Source: Lucifuga dentata (lineage: Eukaryota; Chordata; Actinopteri; Ophidiiformes; Bythitidae). From it: 64,000 nucleotides of DNA. Both the position numbers and the translations under genes were made by a program. Below, piece by piece: positions 39,808 through 44,892 of this stretch. The number at the start of each line of letters is the position of its first letter. Within the stretch, counting starts at the first letter, position 1. The stretch spans positions 1 to 64,000 of the forward strand of contig VXCM01005713.1 in the NCBI GenBank assembly GCA_014773175.1. Reading direction: 5' to 3'. The notes under the pieces are model-generated. The model ran no database searches, was not told the DNA's origin, and saw nothing but the letters and a program-made list of their open reading frames with translations.

Positions 39808-40170
39808 CACTGTGAGAGGCTCGGTTGTCCCAGCAGCTCCTCAGCTTGCCAGAACTCGCCGGTGAGAATCACCTACTACCAGCTCAGCTTCCAGACCAAC
39901 ATCATCATCCCCGCCCAGATCTTTAGAATCGGACCTTCGCCCACCTACGCCGGCGACAACATCATCATCAGCATCACTAAAGGCAACGAGGAAGGCTACT
40001 TCAGCACGCGGAAGCTGAACGGCTTCACAGGTGCGGTGTACCTGCAGAGACACGTGCAGCAGCCCAAAGACTTCCTCATCGAGGTGGAGATGAAGCTGCT
40101 GAGGAAAGGAAGCGTCAGCTCCTTCCTGGCCAGGATCTACGTCTTCATCACATCCAGCTCCATCATGTAA
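529..40170 (+). CDS. fbln2: fibulin-2, partial (14 exons, C-terminal 717 residues)
   Basis: Secreted extracellular-matrix glycoprotein of basement membranes and elastic fibres. The exons are 529-650, 3408-3594, 7674-7883, 10904-11035, 17904-18005, 24171-24305, 25805-25936, 26701-26844, 27731-27859, 29892-30017, 31696-31812, 33767-33895, 37018-37141 and 39807-40170. Their lengths sum to 2153; after removing the 2 bases of the first split codon the rest is divisible by three and ends in TAA. Module order seen: anaphylatoxin-like 2 (residues 1-44), anaphylatoxin-like 3 (46-80), EGF1 (131-170), Ser/Thr/Pro linker, EGF2 lacking the calcium motif, eight cbEGF modules, and a fibulin C-terminal module (from about 600). 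I prefer fibulin-2 to fibulin-1 because the C-terminal segment carries [25 protein letters not shown] and EVEMKL, which as I recall match fibulin-2 better than fibulin-1D, and because of the linker between EGF1 and EGF2. The 5' exons (signal peptide, N-terminal domain, anaphylatoxin 1) are outside the window. Confidence 0.93.
930..3105 (+). mobile_element. hAT-like non-autonomous element with internal minisatellite, copy 1
   Basis: Starts CAGAGGTGTGTAG at 930, the hAT-type terminus seen inverted at the right end of copy 2 (17830-17842). Its ends carry GTTACTT/AAGTAA-rich 'AGTAAAAGTA' sequence. Most of the body is a minisatellite (separate entry). 2600-2742 resembles the reverse complement of 55230-55390, a hAT relic. 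The right end lacks its last bases (stops about 3105 at GTAACGGAGTAGA). An unoccupied TA at 3047-3048 is the site where copy 2 carries an insertion. No transposase frame. Confidence 0.7.
1278..2470 (+). repeat. minisatellite, about 15 units of roughly 70-95 bp
   Basis: Each unit holds GTTAGCTAGGTTAGCTTCAT, AATTTACTCA, GAACAGGAAAACTTGAGTTA and GCATTAGCAGC(AGC)n TAGTTAAG. Units differ by small indels, mainly in the AGC run. The same array is present with only about four units in hAT copy 2, so it is internal to the element and has changed copy number. Confidence 0.9.
3361..3404 (+). repeat. (GT)n microsatellite at fbln2 acceptor
   Basis: About 44 bp of pure GT immediately upstream of the GGCAG acceptor of the exon at 3408, replacing the normal pyrimidine tract. 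Similar (GT)n runs precede the exons at 529 (480-517) and 33767 (33697-33759). Confidence 0.95.
3408..3594 (+). CDS. fbln2: fbln2 exon: end of anaphylatoxin 2 plus anaphylatoxin-like module 3
   Basis: Starts in phase 0 with VCCSCCALG and ends in phase 1 (residues 42-103). The first CC closes module 2. The second CC, then C..C and TCC, make module 3, of the form [15 protein letters not shown]...[12 protein letters not shown]. The LCGQIF..CC motif is characteristic of fibulin-1 and -2. After the module comes a basic linker (LLRRKQKP). The acceptor GGCAG is directly downstream of about 44 bp of pure (GT)n; the donor is AAAG|GTAACT at 3595. Confidence 0.93.
3901..4235 (+). repeat. unrecognised dispersed repeat F, copy 1
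   Basis: About 335 bp starting GCAGCGCCCGTTCAAAAC and containing CGTGAGCTAGCTTTGTTTGC and TTTTTACCAGCACAGCTCAA. Related to 18822-19162 (+) and 21840-22173 (-). All three share an open frame reading [20 protein letters not shown]. No TIRs or target-site duplication seen; family not recognised. Confidence 0.6.
5262..5843 (+). mobile_element. TTAA-flanked MITE, subfamily A, full length
   Basis: TTAA at 5262-5265, then AGGACCATACC; the other end is GGTATGGTCCT and TTAA at 5840-5843. The inverted repeats extend about 85-90 bp (GCATGTTTGA..TAATATATTC..CATTTCCCAAAG and its complement). TTAA duplication and TIRs suggest a piggyBac-type transposase in trans (inference). About 580 bp, non-coding. Confidence 0.85.
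6361..6446 (+). mobile_element. TTAA MITE subfamily A, solitary left end fragment
   Basis: ACCATCTATTTTGCATGTTT through ACTGACAATCATT matches the left TIR region of the family; the rest of the element is absent. Confidence 0.6.
7674..7883 (+). CDS. fbln2: fbln2 exon: acidic linker and EGF1
   Basis: Phase 1 to phase 1, residues 104-173. A linker of about 27 residues ending in VVEEQE leads into DVDEC, then [14 protein letters not shown]-x-N-x4-Y-x-C ([10 protein letters not shown]) and GCHQGY. This is a calcium-binding EGF-like module with the D-V-D-E-C calcium motif and the Asn/Asp hydroxylation consensus. Acceptor: a long CT tract then TTCCAG; donor: CCAG|GTCACA at 7884, weaker than average. 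The first EGF of fibulin-2 carries this same 'DECRLH' signature as far as I recall. Confidence 0.95.
8722..8772 (+). repeat. (AAT)n microsatellite
   Basis: About 50 bp of uninterrupted AAT repeats in an fbln2 intron. Confidence 0.95.
9186..9774 (+). mobile_element. TTAA-flanked MITE, subfamily A, full length
   Basis: TTAA 9186-9189 with AGGACCATACC; right end GGTATGGTCCT with TTAA 9771-9774. Its interior is almost identical to 24580-25153, 28936-29523 and 34443-35030, suggesting recent spread. Confidence 0.88.
10232..10331 (+). repeat. compound (GT)n/(GCGT)n/(GA)n microsatellite
   Basis: GT run, GTGC/GCGT block, second GT run, then AGAGAG run at 10311-10331. Confidence 0.9.
10904..11035 (+). 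CDS. fbln2: fbln2 exon: Ser/Thr/Pro-rich linker
   Basis: Phase 1 to phase 1, residues 174-217. Encodes [13 protein letters not shown], then two near copies of VPTQ(M/T) and an SSSSSTSS run, ending HVHLSPCA; that last Cys is the first Cys of EGF2. Low-complexity and probably O-glycosylated (inference from composition). Acceptor TGTCCAG after a T-rich stretch; donor TGCAG|GTAGAC at 11036. It corresponds to the linker between EGF1 and EGF2 in fibulin-2, which has no counterpart of this length in fibulin-1 as far as I recall. The serine run comes from AGC repeats, so length polymorphism is likely. Confidence 0.88.
11155..11510 (+). repeat. 14-bp minisatellite, about 25 units
   Basis: Unit GTGATGATTCAGGC with variants GATGATTCAAAC and GATGATTCAGAC. 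Some units are shortened to ATGATTCAG. It begins about 120 bp after the donor of the linker exon at 11035. Confidence 0.9.
11934..13010 (+). mobile_element. decayed DNA element with TGTCCCCACCACTTTT ends, host of a nested MITE
   Basis: Left end AGGTGTCATTTACACTGGGG with TCATGTCCCCACCACTTTTT. Right end has GTCCCCACCACTTTTCAACA then GAGTGACACCCTTG, whose complement starts AAGGGTGTCAC. The ends are therefore imperfect inverted repeats. The pogo-like element at 12499-12932 is nested inside, and a single-N duplicated join at 12359 inflates the length. Confidence 0.5.
12499..12932 (+). mobile_element. pogo/Tigger-like MITE, copy 1
   Basis: TA at 12499-12500, terminus CAAGCAGTCCCTGGGTTACG; right end ACTCGAGGACTGCCTG then TA at 12931-12932. 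The CAGGCAGTCCC terminus with TA duplication fits the pogo branch of Tc1/mariner (family knowledge). Non-coding. Confidence 0.8.
13072..13200 (-). mobile_element. fragment of a GGCTGTCACAATA-type fish repeat
   Basis: AAGGCTGTCACAATACCAG and ATTATCGTCGCCAAAAGAAT resemble a repeat common in fish genomes, as I recall. Ends in an A tract containing a single N at 13178. Boundaries and strand uncertain. Confidence 0.35.
14500..15600 (+). mobile_element. TTAA-flanked MITE, subfamily B, split by a nested element
   Basis: TTAA 14500-14503 with AGGACCATACC; right end GGTATGGTCCT with TTAA 15597-15600. Subfamily B has a diverged interior (TTTTGTAAATGG..., ACTATATTTCCTGGTGG). The central 14632-15153 is an ACTCGAGT element inserted at TA; without it the copy is about 580 bp. 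Confidence 0.85.
14632..15153 (+). mobile_element. TA-flanked ACTCGAGT MITE, copy 1 (nested)
   Basis: Left end CCATATATACTCAAGTATAA and right end TTATACTCGAGTATATACAG are inverted repeats, flanked by TA at 14630-14631 and 15154-15155. The uninterrupted host sequence is seen in other subfamily B copies near 35975 and 49555. A 94-codon open frame inside (14807-15091) has no recognisable homology and is not called a gene. Confidence 0.85.
15826..17842 (+). mobile_element. hAT-like non-autonomous element with minisatellite, copy 2
   Basis: Same family as 930-3105: four minisatellite units (15826-16150), the TTCCTCAAGTTCCAGGTTGA region, GTGTGACCAAATGCAACGGA, then an inserted element (16598-17763), then the right end CTACACACCTCTG at 17830-17842. 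The left terminus is missing. Ends only 61 bp before the fbln2 exon at 17904. Confidence 0.75.
16598..17763 (+). mobile_element. TA-flanked CACTCTTAGAAATTG element, nested in hAT copy 2
   Basis: Inverted repeats CACTCTTAGAAATTG and CAATTTCTAAGAGTG, flanked by TA (16596-16597 and 17764-17765). The pre-insertion site AAAAC-TA-CTCAG is intact in hAT copy 1 at 3042-3053, so the TA duplication is read directly. About 1.17 kb, rich in ACTGT/TACAG motifs, containing single N at 17048 and 17315; no transposase frame. Fits Tc1/mariner-type insertion. Confidence 0.9.
17904..18005 (+). CDS. fbln2: fbln2 exon: EGF2 (non-calcium-binding)
   Basis: Phase 1 to phase 1, residues 218-251: [14 protein letters not shown] followed by RCSCFPGF and SDGHTC. 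With the Cys contributed by the previous exon it has the six EGF cysteines. It lacks the D-x-D/N-E calcium motif and the hydroxylation consensus, as does the 'GPC.Q.C' module of fibulin-1 and -2. Acceptor CTCTTTCAG; donor AAAG|GTAAGA at 18006 is near-consensus. The acceptor side is only about 60 bp from the end of a hAT element insertion. Confidence 0.93.
18369..18809 (-). mobile_element. pogo/Tigger-like MITE, copy 2
   Basis: TA 18369-18370, CAGGCAGTCCCTGGGTTACG; right end CCGGGGACTGCCTG with TA 18808-18809. Interior (CGACTTACGAATGACCCGTA) is the reverse orientation of copies 1 and 3. Contains a short (CA)n run. Confidence 0.85.
18822..19162 (+). repeat. unrecognised dispersed repeat F, copy 2
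   Basis: GCAGCGCCCATTCAAAACGT to the TTTATATGTAGATAAC region. Shares with the other copies a frame reading [20 protein letters not shown] and ending [10 protein letters not shown]. Begins 12 bp after the MITE at 18369-18809. Confidence 0.6.
20062..20664. mobile_element. inverted-repeat element (GGGGCCATATAAGAC ends)
   Basis: Left GGGCCATATAAGACAAAAAC and right TTTTGTCTTATATGGCCCC are inverted; similarity extends outward (ACGATGTAATAG versus complement of CAATACACCGT) and inward through TCTCAAATTTGCCAGTTTTA and its complement, so each arm is at least 90 bp. Interior is AT-rich, non-coding. Family not recognised. Confidence 0.7.
20728..21087 (+). mobile_element. pogo/Tigger-like MITE, copy 3
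   Basis: TA 20728-20729, CAGGCAGTTCCCGGGTTATG; right end GTTAGGGACTGCCTG with TA 21086-21087. Same family as 12499 and 18369. Confidence 0.85.
21254..21285 (+). repeat. (GT)n microsatellite
   Basis: GT run in an fbln2 intron; a second one lies at 21596-21621. Confidence 0.9.
21840..22173 (-). repeat. unrecognised dispersed repeat F, copy 3
   Basis: Reverse orientation. The minus-strand frame at 21837-22067 reads [20 protein letters not shown], then [14 protein letters not shown] and [10 protein letters not shown], closely parallel to copies 1 and 2. Confidence 0.6.
22881..22960 (+). repeat. fragment resembling a common fish repeat (TTTATTTATATAGCACCTTA)
   Basis: AAGGCAAATTTTATTTATAT, AGCACCTTATGATACCCAAA and CAAAGTGTTTTACAGAATAG resemble a motif very frequent in teleost genomes, as I recall. 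Extent unknown. Confidence 0.35.
24171..24305 (+). CDS. fbln2: fbln2 exon: EGF3 (cbEGF)
   Basis: Phase 1 to phase 1, residues 252-296. DVNEC calcium motif, C-x-N-x4-F-x-C hydroxylation site ([10 protein letters not shown]), then [11 protein letters not shown] and VCE. The long spacing after the fifth Cys is typical of the first fibulin cbEGFs. Acceptor CCCTGCAG; donor GAGG|GTGAGT at 24306. In mammals one fibulin-2 EGF exon in this part of the gene is alternatively spliced (established knowledge). This exon is symmetrical, so skipping it would keep the frame; nothing in the sequence shows that it is skipped. Confidence 0.95.
24580..25153 (+). mobile_element. TTAA-flanked MITE, subfamily A
   Basis: Left AGGACCATACTGGCC at 24580 is preceded by CACA rather than TTAA, at the edge of a (CA)n run; right end GGTATGGTCCT with TTAA 25150-25153. 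Interior nearly identical to 9186-9774. Confidence 0.82.
25805..25936 (+). CDS. fbln2: fbln2 exon: EGF4 (cbEGF)
   Basis: Phase 1 to phase 1, residues 297-340. [21 protein letters not shown], then [15 protein letters not shown]. The FxQDxxGNC ending is shared with fibulin-1 and -2 at this position. Acceptor TTCTTGCAG; donor GTCG|GTAAGA at 25937. Calcium ligands D, D, E and the N of ENTVGSF are present. Confidence 0.95.
26262..26684 (+). repeat. (CT)n-rich pyrimidine tract, about 420 bp
   Basis: CT repeats with interspersed TCTATC, TCTGTC and CCATC variants, ending at a single N and a C run directly upstream of the fbln2 exon at 26701. Long open frames across it on both strands are low-complexity artefacts. 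Confidence 0.95.
26701..26844 (+). CDS. fbln2: fbln2 exon: EGF5 (cbEGF)
   Basis: Phase 1 to phase 1, residues 341-388. [35 protein letters not shown] and GVTCV; all six cysteines and the hydroxylation consensus are present. The acceptor (CCCCCAG) follows about 425 bp of (CT)n-rich DNA, a single N at 26685 and a C run, so the assembled length of the tract is unreliable although the exon itself is intact. Donor GTGG|GTGAGA at 26845. Confidence 0.95.
26961..27562 (+). mobile_element. TTAA-flanked MITE, subfamily B, with internal (GT)n
   Basis: TTAA 26961-26964 with AGGGCCATACCGGCG; right end AGGATGGTCCT with TTAA 27559-27562. Carries AAATATAGTCCCAGGAGAAG in its centre and a 50-bp (GT)n run at 27360-27409. 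Confidence 0.82.
27731..27859 (+). CDS. fbln2: fbln2 exon: EGF6 (cbEGF)
   Basis: Phase 1 to phase 1, residues 389-431. [31 protein letters not shown] and [16 protein letters not shown] is the signature of the sixth EGF of fibulin-2 as I know the family. Acceptor CTGAGCAG; donor ACGG|GTACGA at 27860, a less common +3C donor. Confidence 0.95.
28936..29523 (+). mobile_element. TTAA-flanked MITE, subfamily A, full length
   Basis: TTAA 28936-28939 with AGGATCATACC; right end GGTATGGTCCT with TTAA 29520-29523. Confidence 0.87.
29892..30017 (+). CDS. fbln2: fbln2 exon: EGF7 (cbEGF)
   Basis: Phase 1 to phase 1, residues 432-473. [40 protein letters not shown]. The Trp after DVNEC and the PGRLC motif identify the seventh EGF of fibulin-2. 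Acceptor CTGGCAG; donor GAAG|GTAAAT at 30018. Confidence 0.95.
30018..31695. other. intron with no recognised feature
   Basis: T and A runs (30331, 30740, 31490), TAATAATTGATAATAA-rich DNA at 31095-31155, and GGGGCCCC-containing pieces near 30095 and 30775 that may be decayed transposon ends. No exon. Confidence 0.5.
31696..31812 (+). CDS. fbln2: fbln2 exon: EGF8 (cbEGF)
   Basis: Phase 1 to phase 1, residues 474-512. [37 protein letters not shown]. Shortest EGF exon of the gene and one of the most conserved across fibulins ([17 protein letters not shown]). Acceptor TTTCTGCTCAG; donor GCAG|GTAAAT at 31813. Confidence 0.96.
31959..32555 (+). mobile_element. TTAA-flanked MITE, subfamily B, full length
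   Basis: TTAA 31959-31962 then CGGAGCATACCGCC; right end GGTATGGTCCT with TTAA 32552-32555. More diverged than subfamily A copies. Confidence 0.82.
32556..33690. other. intron with no recognised feature
   Basis: AT-rich unique-looking sequence; no repeats, exons or open frames of interest. Confidence 0.5.
33697..33759 (+). repeat. (GT)n microsatellite at fbln2 acceptor
   Basis: About 63 bp of GT ending 7 bp before the acceptor of the exon at 33767. A (CA)n run also lies just after that exon at 33933-33957, so the exon sits between complementary repeats. Confidence 0.95.
33767..33895 (+). CDS. fbln2: fbln2 exon: EGF9 (cbEGF)
   Basis: Phase 1 to phase 1, residues 513-555. [37 protein letters not shown]; the Pro-Pro insertion and 'GY.M.ANGR.C' are typical of the penultimate fibulin EGF. 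The acceptor TTCATCAG lies directly after about 63 bp of (GT)n with almost no pyrimidine tract. Donor AGAG|GTGAGG at 33896. Confidence 0.95.
34443..35030 (+). mobile_element. TTAA-flanked MITE, subfamily A, degraded ends
   Basis: Left flank TTCA (34443-34446) then AGGACCATACC; right end TATGGTCATA has lost the final CCTTTAA. Interior intact. Confidence 0.8.
35505..35567 (+). repeat. (GT)n microsatellite
   Basis: About 60 bp of GT with one TATG interruption. Confidence 0.95.
35841..36200 (+). mobile_element. TTAA-flanked MITE, subfamily B, partial
   Basis: TTAA 35841-35844 with AGGACCATAGCAGTG; retains TCTTTCAAAATCAAATGTTC and the right TIR region to about ATCACTGGTT but the terminal GGTCCTTTAA is altered. 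Confidence 0.75.
36289..36775. mobile_element. hAT-like MITE (CAGGGTATCC ends)
   Basis: Left CAGGGTATCCTCTGGGTCTT and right GCAGGTATCCTG are inverted, and GAGATT occurs immediately outside both ends (36283-36288 and 36776-36781), a probable partly conserved target-site duplication. Inner arms carry TCTTAAAAAGTC and complementary versions. Confidence 0.6.
37018..37141 (+). CDS. fbln2: fbln2 exon: EGF10 (cbEGF), phase 1 to phase 2
   Basis: Residues 556-596. [41 protein letters not shown] is an N-glycosylation sequon. Only five of the six EGF cysteines are clear here; the sixth (HC) comes from the last exon, the point where fibulin-1 splice forms diverge. Donor ACAC|GTGAGT at 37142 ends the exon in phase 2, matching the entry phase of the final exon. 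Acceptor CCTGTCAG after a CT-rich tract. Confidence 0.95.
37298..38052 (+). mobile_element. TA-flanked ACTCGAGT MITE, copy 2 (right end lost)
   Basis: TA 37296-37297, then CTGTATATACTCGAGTATAA and GGGGTCGGCTTATACAGGAG as in copy 1. The right part reaches ACATCAGGGAG and then diverges. Internal segment 37560-37930 is absent from other copies. Confidence 0.75.
38260..38414 (+). pseudogene. Myb/SANT-like domain fragment of a DNA transposon
   Basis: Open frame with [20 protein letters not shown] and REEC, resembling the Myb/SANT-like DNA-binding proteins encoded by PIF/Harbinger transposons in fish (from family memory). It stops at 38414 where the C-terminal half of the domain should continue, and lies about 200 bp before the N gap, which may hide the rest. 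Confidence 0.45.
38620..39558. other. assembly gap (939 N)
   Basis: Run of N in the last fbln2 intron. It is followed by 45 G at 39559-39603, probably sequencing or gap-filling artefact. The continuous frame reported across it is meaningless. Confidence 0.99.
39676..39806 (+). repeat. (CT)n tract at the last fbln2 acceptor
   Basis: CT repeats with CTTGCTCT and TCACTC interruptions running into the TCTCAG acceptor at 39801-39806. Confidence 0.95.
39807..40170 (+). CDS. fbln2: fbln2 terminal exon: fibulin C-terminal module and stop
   Basis: Enters in phase 2 with T|CAC, giving DT-HCERLGC, then [18 protein letters not shown] and the fibulin-type C-terminal module (residues 597-717), stop TAA at 40168-40170. 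HIFRIGP-like [30 protein letters not shown] and FLARIYVF match the fibulin-2/fibulin-1D module of about 115 residues. GC-rich compared with its surroundings. The acceptor follows about 130 bp of (CT)n. The preceding intron contains the N gap, so an extra alternative terminal exon there could not be seen. Confidence 0.96.
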
Positions 40171-40440
40171 ACCCTCACACAGACTGGATTTCGTACGGTG
40201 CTAACCTTTGATACTGTATGCAGACTCCTTTCGTAATGTTCAAGCTTTATCCAGCATCTATTGATATGATCCAGAGACATTATCACTTCCTCTGACATGC
40301 CTTTCTGTGCGTTTTATTTACTGATTTTAATGTTTAAAGTATCCACGCATTTTACTGGGATCAGCGGTGCTAAAGTGCTGCAGGCCACCAGACTCGTCTT
40401 AGTGGGTGATTTCTGCTCTGGTCTTTGATGTCCTAATAAA
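40171..40440 (+). promoter_or_regulatory. fbln2: fbln2 3' UTR and polyadenylation signal
   Basis: No open frame follows the stop. The first canonical AATAAA is at 40435-40440 (CCTAATAAACAC), giving a 3' UTR of roughly 290 bases. A transposable element begins about 210 bases later, consistent with the transcript ending here; later AATAAA words in that element are not needed. Confidence 0.7.
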
Positions 40441-40650
40441 CACAGCAGTTATGAATCGTCCAGTTTGAAGACAATAATAACCTTTCAGCGTAGACGTTTG
40501 GCGCATTTCTCCCCAACGTGGTTTAAGTGTTTCAACAAGCAGCATATCCTCAGAATAATACATTTTGTTCTGCATTTGATGTAATATAAGCGTTGACGTT
40601 CAGGGAGTTTTCAGATCTGTAGATCGTTTGCTCTGGTCTGAATCAGGGAC

Positions 40651-41218
40651 TTATGCTGCGTTTGAGTTACCTCGGAATCAGAATTTTCCCAGTCAAGTTC
40701 TGAACACCAATAAATACTGTCAGATTAAATAAACGTGGTAATAAATACTAACTAAAGTAAAGTTAGACTACAGGACTGTTTGGTTGTGTTGTTTTAATGA
40801 TATTNGTAATAAATACTAACTAAAGTAAAGTTAGACTACAGGACTGTTTGGTTGTGTTGTTTTAATGATATTAATCAGTATTAAACATTTGTGCAGAGAA
40901 GTAATATTCTGAAATTATTTACACTTACGTATTAATGGCAAATAGTTATTATACTGTAGATAGTTAACATGGCGATATATTTTGATGTTTTTATTTCAAT
41001 ATCATGCAAGAAAAAATACTTTGTTAGCTGATAATTTTCATTCATAAAGCTCGCTTCCACGGCACTGCCATGTTGAGTGACGTCATACTCGTGAAGTCTA
41101 GATAATTTTGGTCCAAGTTTTCCAGCCGGAGCTCCGACTTAAAGTGCCGTTCCAATGCCAGTTTCCAAGTAGGAAGTTGGAAAAATCTGAGTTCTGAGGT
41201 AGTTTGAACGCAGCATAA
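40651..41218. mobile_element. TIR element downstream of fbln2 (TATGCTGCGTTT ends)
   Basis: Left TTATGCTGCGTTTGAGTTAC and right GTAGTTTGAACGCAGCATAA are inverted over about 35 bp (TCAGAATTTTCC versus GGAAAAATCTGA). Probable TA duplication. Length inflated by the duplicated single-N join at 40805. Non-coding. Confidence 0.65.
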
Positions 41219-41624
41219 ATTGTACTATAGTTTACCGTTTGGTTCAGTTTAACACAGGAAAACATCCAATCAAACCAAAATACTTCAGCAAAAGTCATGT
41301 GACAACACCCTATTTTCTCATTGGTCAGAAATGTCTGGGGGCGGAGAAAGAAAATCAAAACAGGAAGTGGTTTACTATGGTGGGAAAAGTAAATAACAGG
41401 GAGGAAAGATGGAATGAGGATCCTTTCCTCATCATAATCATGCTTCTAATCGATCAATAGATTGATCTGGAGTTGGTTTGGAAGTAATGTGGATCATGTT
41501 CACACAAACTGGTTCAGACTTTGTGTAGAAGTGGACTGAGACCTCTGAACGTCTCTGTGTGGTTGTTTTGGTTGGGGTGTGATTTCAGACCTGCATGAAT
41601 GAAACGAAACCGAGTCTGACTGAA

Positions 41625-41680
41625 CCAGATCAAACCGGATCAAACTGGATCAAACCAGATCAAACCGGACCAAAACCACG
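41625..41680 (+). repeat. short tandem repeat GATCAAACCG/GATCAAACTG
   Basis: About five copies of a 10-bp motif (CAGATCAAAC). Followed by GTGTGAAAACGCCCTCATC. Confidence 0.7.
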
Positions 41681-41809
41681 TCCGTGTGAAAACGCCCTCA
41701 TCAACATGTCAGATTCCAGCTCAGAATGTTATCTGATATCATTTCATGTTATGTTCTAAGTCCTGCTCATATTTGACTGTTACTGTGTTTCTCTCAGGGC
41801 AAAATCATG

Positions 41810-41815
<6 letters not shown>

Positions 41816-41857
<42 letters not shown>

Positions 41858-41870
41858 NGTGTGTGTGTGT
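41816..41870 (+). repeat. (GT)n microsatellite with single N
   Basis: GT run broken by N at 41858. Other simple runs nearby: (GT)n 42305-42327, (CA)n 42719-42748, (GT)n 42884-42938. Confidence 0.95.
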
Positions 41871-42717
41871 GAGAATCATTCTGCTGTTAGAACTCCAGAC
41901 TTTCCTCAAGCCGTTTCAACACATTTATTTCTATAAACCAACTAACAACAATGACTAAAGGCTTGTCATGTGCTTCATCAACTGAGTCCATTCTTCCTTT
42001 GGTGCTGTTATTATGAATGAAGTGAGGCAACAGCGCCATCTGCTGGTGAAAACATTAGCAGCAATATTAGCCTCACCATCACAGATAGCCATGTCCCAGT
42101 GTTGAATGCCATGAATTGAATTGAATATTTAATAATAATAATTTAAAAATTCTATAATAATAATAATAAGAAGAAGAACATGTAGTCAGGCTATAATTAG
42201 TTTCACACTGATTCTGACGTGTTCTAATCCTGACTGATTTTATCTCTTCCTCCACTGTTCCAAAATGAACATTTGGTGTATGTTCCAGCCTCCACCCACA
42301 GAGGGTGTGTGTGTGTGTGTGTGTGTGCGCCACAGGACTATTAATACACACTATGTCCCAGCAGATAAAGCTGCCTTTAGGCTGGAAAACAGGAGGGATC
42401 AATCTGACGGTTCACTACAGAAATAAATAGCTTCCCAATACTGGATTCTACAGGATAATAAGACCAATATTTATGAGTTATAGATGGATATTCATCTCAA
42501 ATATTATCTGTAAAAAGTTCTTACAGTAAGTTTTTCAGTATGTGGTCAGATACAGTACAAAGCTGTTATTACCAGCGAGTGGAAAGGAGGCTGATGTGTG
42601 TGTTTCTAGACATCAGACCTGCAGAAAACTAAAACTCAACATAGTGGTAATTTTGTGGAAAAGTGCCAGAGATAACTCAACTTTGAAGAGTTTTTTGGAG
42701 GATCTGCACTTCTATGA

Positions 42718-42751
<34 letters not shown>

Positions 42752-42881
42752 GTTTGACCCCATGATCTTATTGCACTCACTCAGCATAATTAATGTTTTT
42801 CAGGTTAGCATAGTCGCTATCGGCTTTAAAATATGTTGGATAACTTCTCTTTATATTTGATTTTCCATTGTGCTTGTAAGT

Positions 42882-42939
<58 letters not shown>

Positions 42940-43232
42940 ACGTGTGGGAGGGTTTTGGCCTCTTTCCTGTGATGAAGCGCACACACACACACACACACAT
43001 CCGGCTATTGAGGTGGCGTTCCACACATGTAGCACTGTGAGCGACGCTTATCTCGCTTTCTTTCCACTATTTATCCAGACACCTACATACAGGCGATAAG
43101 GTTTTTCTGATAAAGCTTTAAGATGTCTAAACTTTTCCCAGCTACTGTACTATTTGTACAGAATCTGAGCTTTTCCAGCAGTGTGTTGTGTACAGGTTGT
43201 AGCGAGGCCTACGTAGCTGCTGCTATCAGCGC

Positions 43233-43385
43233 CAAACCAATGGAGGTCTGGAAGGTAGGAAAAACATTTTTAATTCATTCACCATTCCAGTAGTATGCTT
43301 TGGGAAATGATTGTCAGTAATGTTACATGTATGAAAATTGAATATATTAGGCTCAAACATGTAAAATGGTGGTATGGTCCTTTAA
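43233..43385 (-). mobile_element. TTAA MITE subfamily A, left-end fragment in reverse
   Basis: AACCAATGGAGGTCTGGAAG to GGTATGGTCC and TTAA 43382-43385 is the reverse complement of the left 150 bp of subfamily A. Confidence 0.8.
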
Positions 43386-43490
43386 TAGATATGATATCAC
43401 ATGTAATGCTGAGTATAATTCAGATTTAATATGACACCTCACTTTACTTTTGATCACTTTAAGCAGGTTAAGAAACAACAAGATAGTGGG

Positions 43491-43555
<65 letters not shown>

Positions 43556-43568
43556 AAGAAGAAGAAGA
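43491..43568 (+). repeat. compound (AAT)n(AAG)n microsatellite
   Basis: About 38 bp of AAT followed directly by about 40 bp of AAG. Encodes homopolymer-like artefact frames only. Confidence 0.95.
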
Positions 43569-43765
43569 AATAATAATGATAATTTTATAACAAGCCCTCA
43601 GAGAGCTCATACCTTCTCCAAGGATTTTATAGGTGGGGGGGGGAATCCCTGTCTTGGCATCCAATTGTTGAAAAATGCTCAGGAATAAAAAAAATTAAAT
43701 AACAAAAAACATAAATATATATGTGTGTGTGTGTGTGTGCATGCGTGCATGTATATATATGTATG

Positions 43766-43797
<32 letters not shown>

Positions 43798-43864
43798 CTG
43801 GCTTGGCCCAAACATAAAAAAATTTGTGATACAAAAAAAACTGGTGGAAAAATTTGTCAGGTGA

Positions 43865-44760
43865 ATATGGGCGTGGTCTTCATAGTTGGATGCATTTAGA
43901 CCAAGAGAATCCAGGAGAAAAAGAATTTTAATTTTGTCATTTACAGTTCAGTAGTTCAGCCAACATATAAACATGCTTATGACAGCGCCACCATCAGGAT
44001 GTTCAGGATTCTTTTTCCTGAGCAGTGGAAGAGATTTTGAACCCATCTGTTAAGTTTAGTTGCTGTAGCTTTTCCTGTTTTTGAGATCCAACGTTTCAGG
44101 CAAAATTCAAAGAAAATTCAAAATGGTGGACCAACTGTACCAACTGGAAATGGGCGTGGCCTACATGGCTAGCATCTAAGCCAAGAAATAAAGGGGAAAA
44201 GAATTTTGATTCTACAATGTACAATTCAGAAGTTATTGGCAAAATGTTGCTGTGGTTGTTGTAGCGCCACCATCAGGTTGATTGATAAATAATTTTTATT
44301 TTTAGCCTTTAGTGCACGTCCACTAAATTTGGCTACAATAGACTAATTCACTGATGAGATATAGCACGTTTTGTAGAATAAGCCACGCCCACTCAACTTT
44401 GGCAGTCAAATGTAAGAAAACGGTGAGGAATATCAAACAATAAAGTGATAACTTTTTTCTGACTTGGTCCAGATATTCTACATGCAAAGTTTTGAGCCAA
44501 ATGTTGAGGAGATATGAAAAAACGTGTAGAAAAAATTTAAAATGGCAGAAATTCTAGCCAGGCAGAAATGGGTTAGATGCATCTAGACCCAAGAAATCCC
44601 GGAAAAAAAGAATCCACCATCAGGTCCATCACTTACAAAATATAATCACTTCTTCCTCTTGACATTTTCCATCTGTCCCTAAATAACCTTTTGAGATATC
44701 CTGCTAACAAACAACCAACAAACATACAGATGCTGCTGGTGATCACATGACCTCGTTGGC
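43865..44760 (+). repeat. degenerate long tandem repeat, three units
   Basis: GGGCGTGG..TTAGACCAAGA...GCGCCACCATCAGG recurs at about 43869, 44152 and (partly) 44567. It ends with TGGTGATCACATGACCTC at 44739, also found at about 31048, suggesting part of a larger dispersed repeat. Boundaries unclear. Confidence 0.5.
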
Positions 44761-44892
44761 AGAGGCTAAAATAAACCATTCAAAATACAAAATGAAAATA
44801 TTCAAGCTCATTTGAAGTTCAGTCATTATAAATCATCATAAACCATGACTCTGTCTTACATCATATATTCACATACCATATATTCTCTATTA

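Noticed and set aside
42079..43099. Several 70-107-codon frames
   Set aside because: Built on (GT)n/(CA)n and (TAA)n repeats translated as CV/TH/Y runs.
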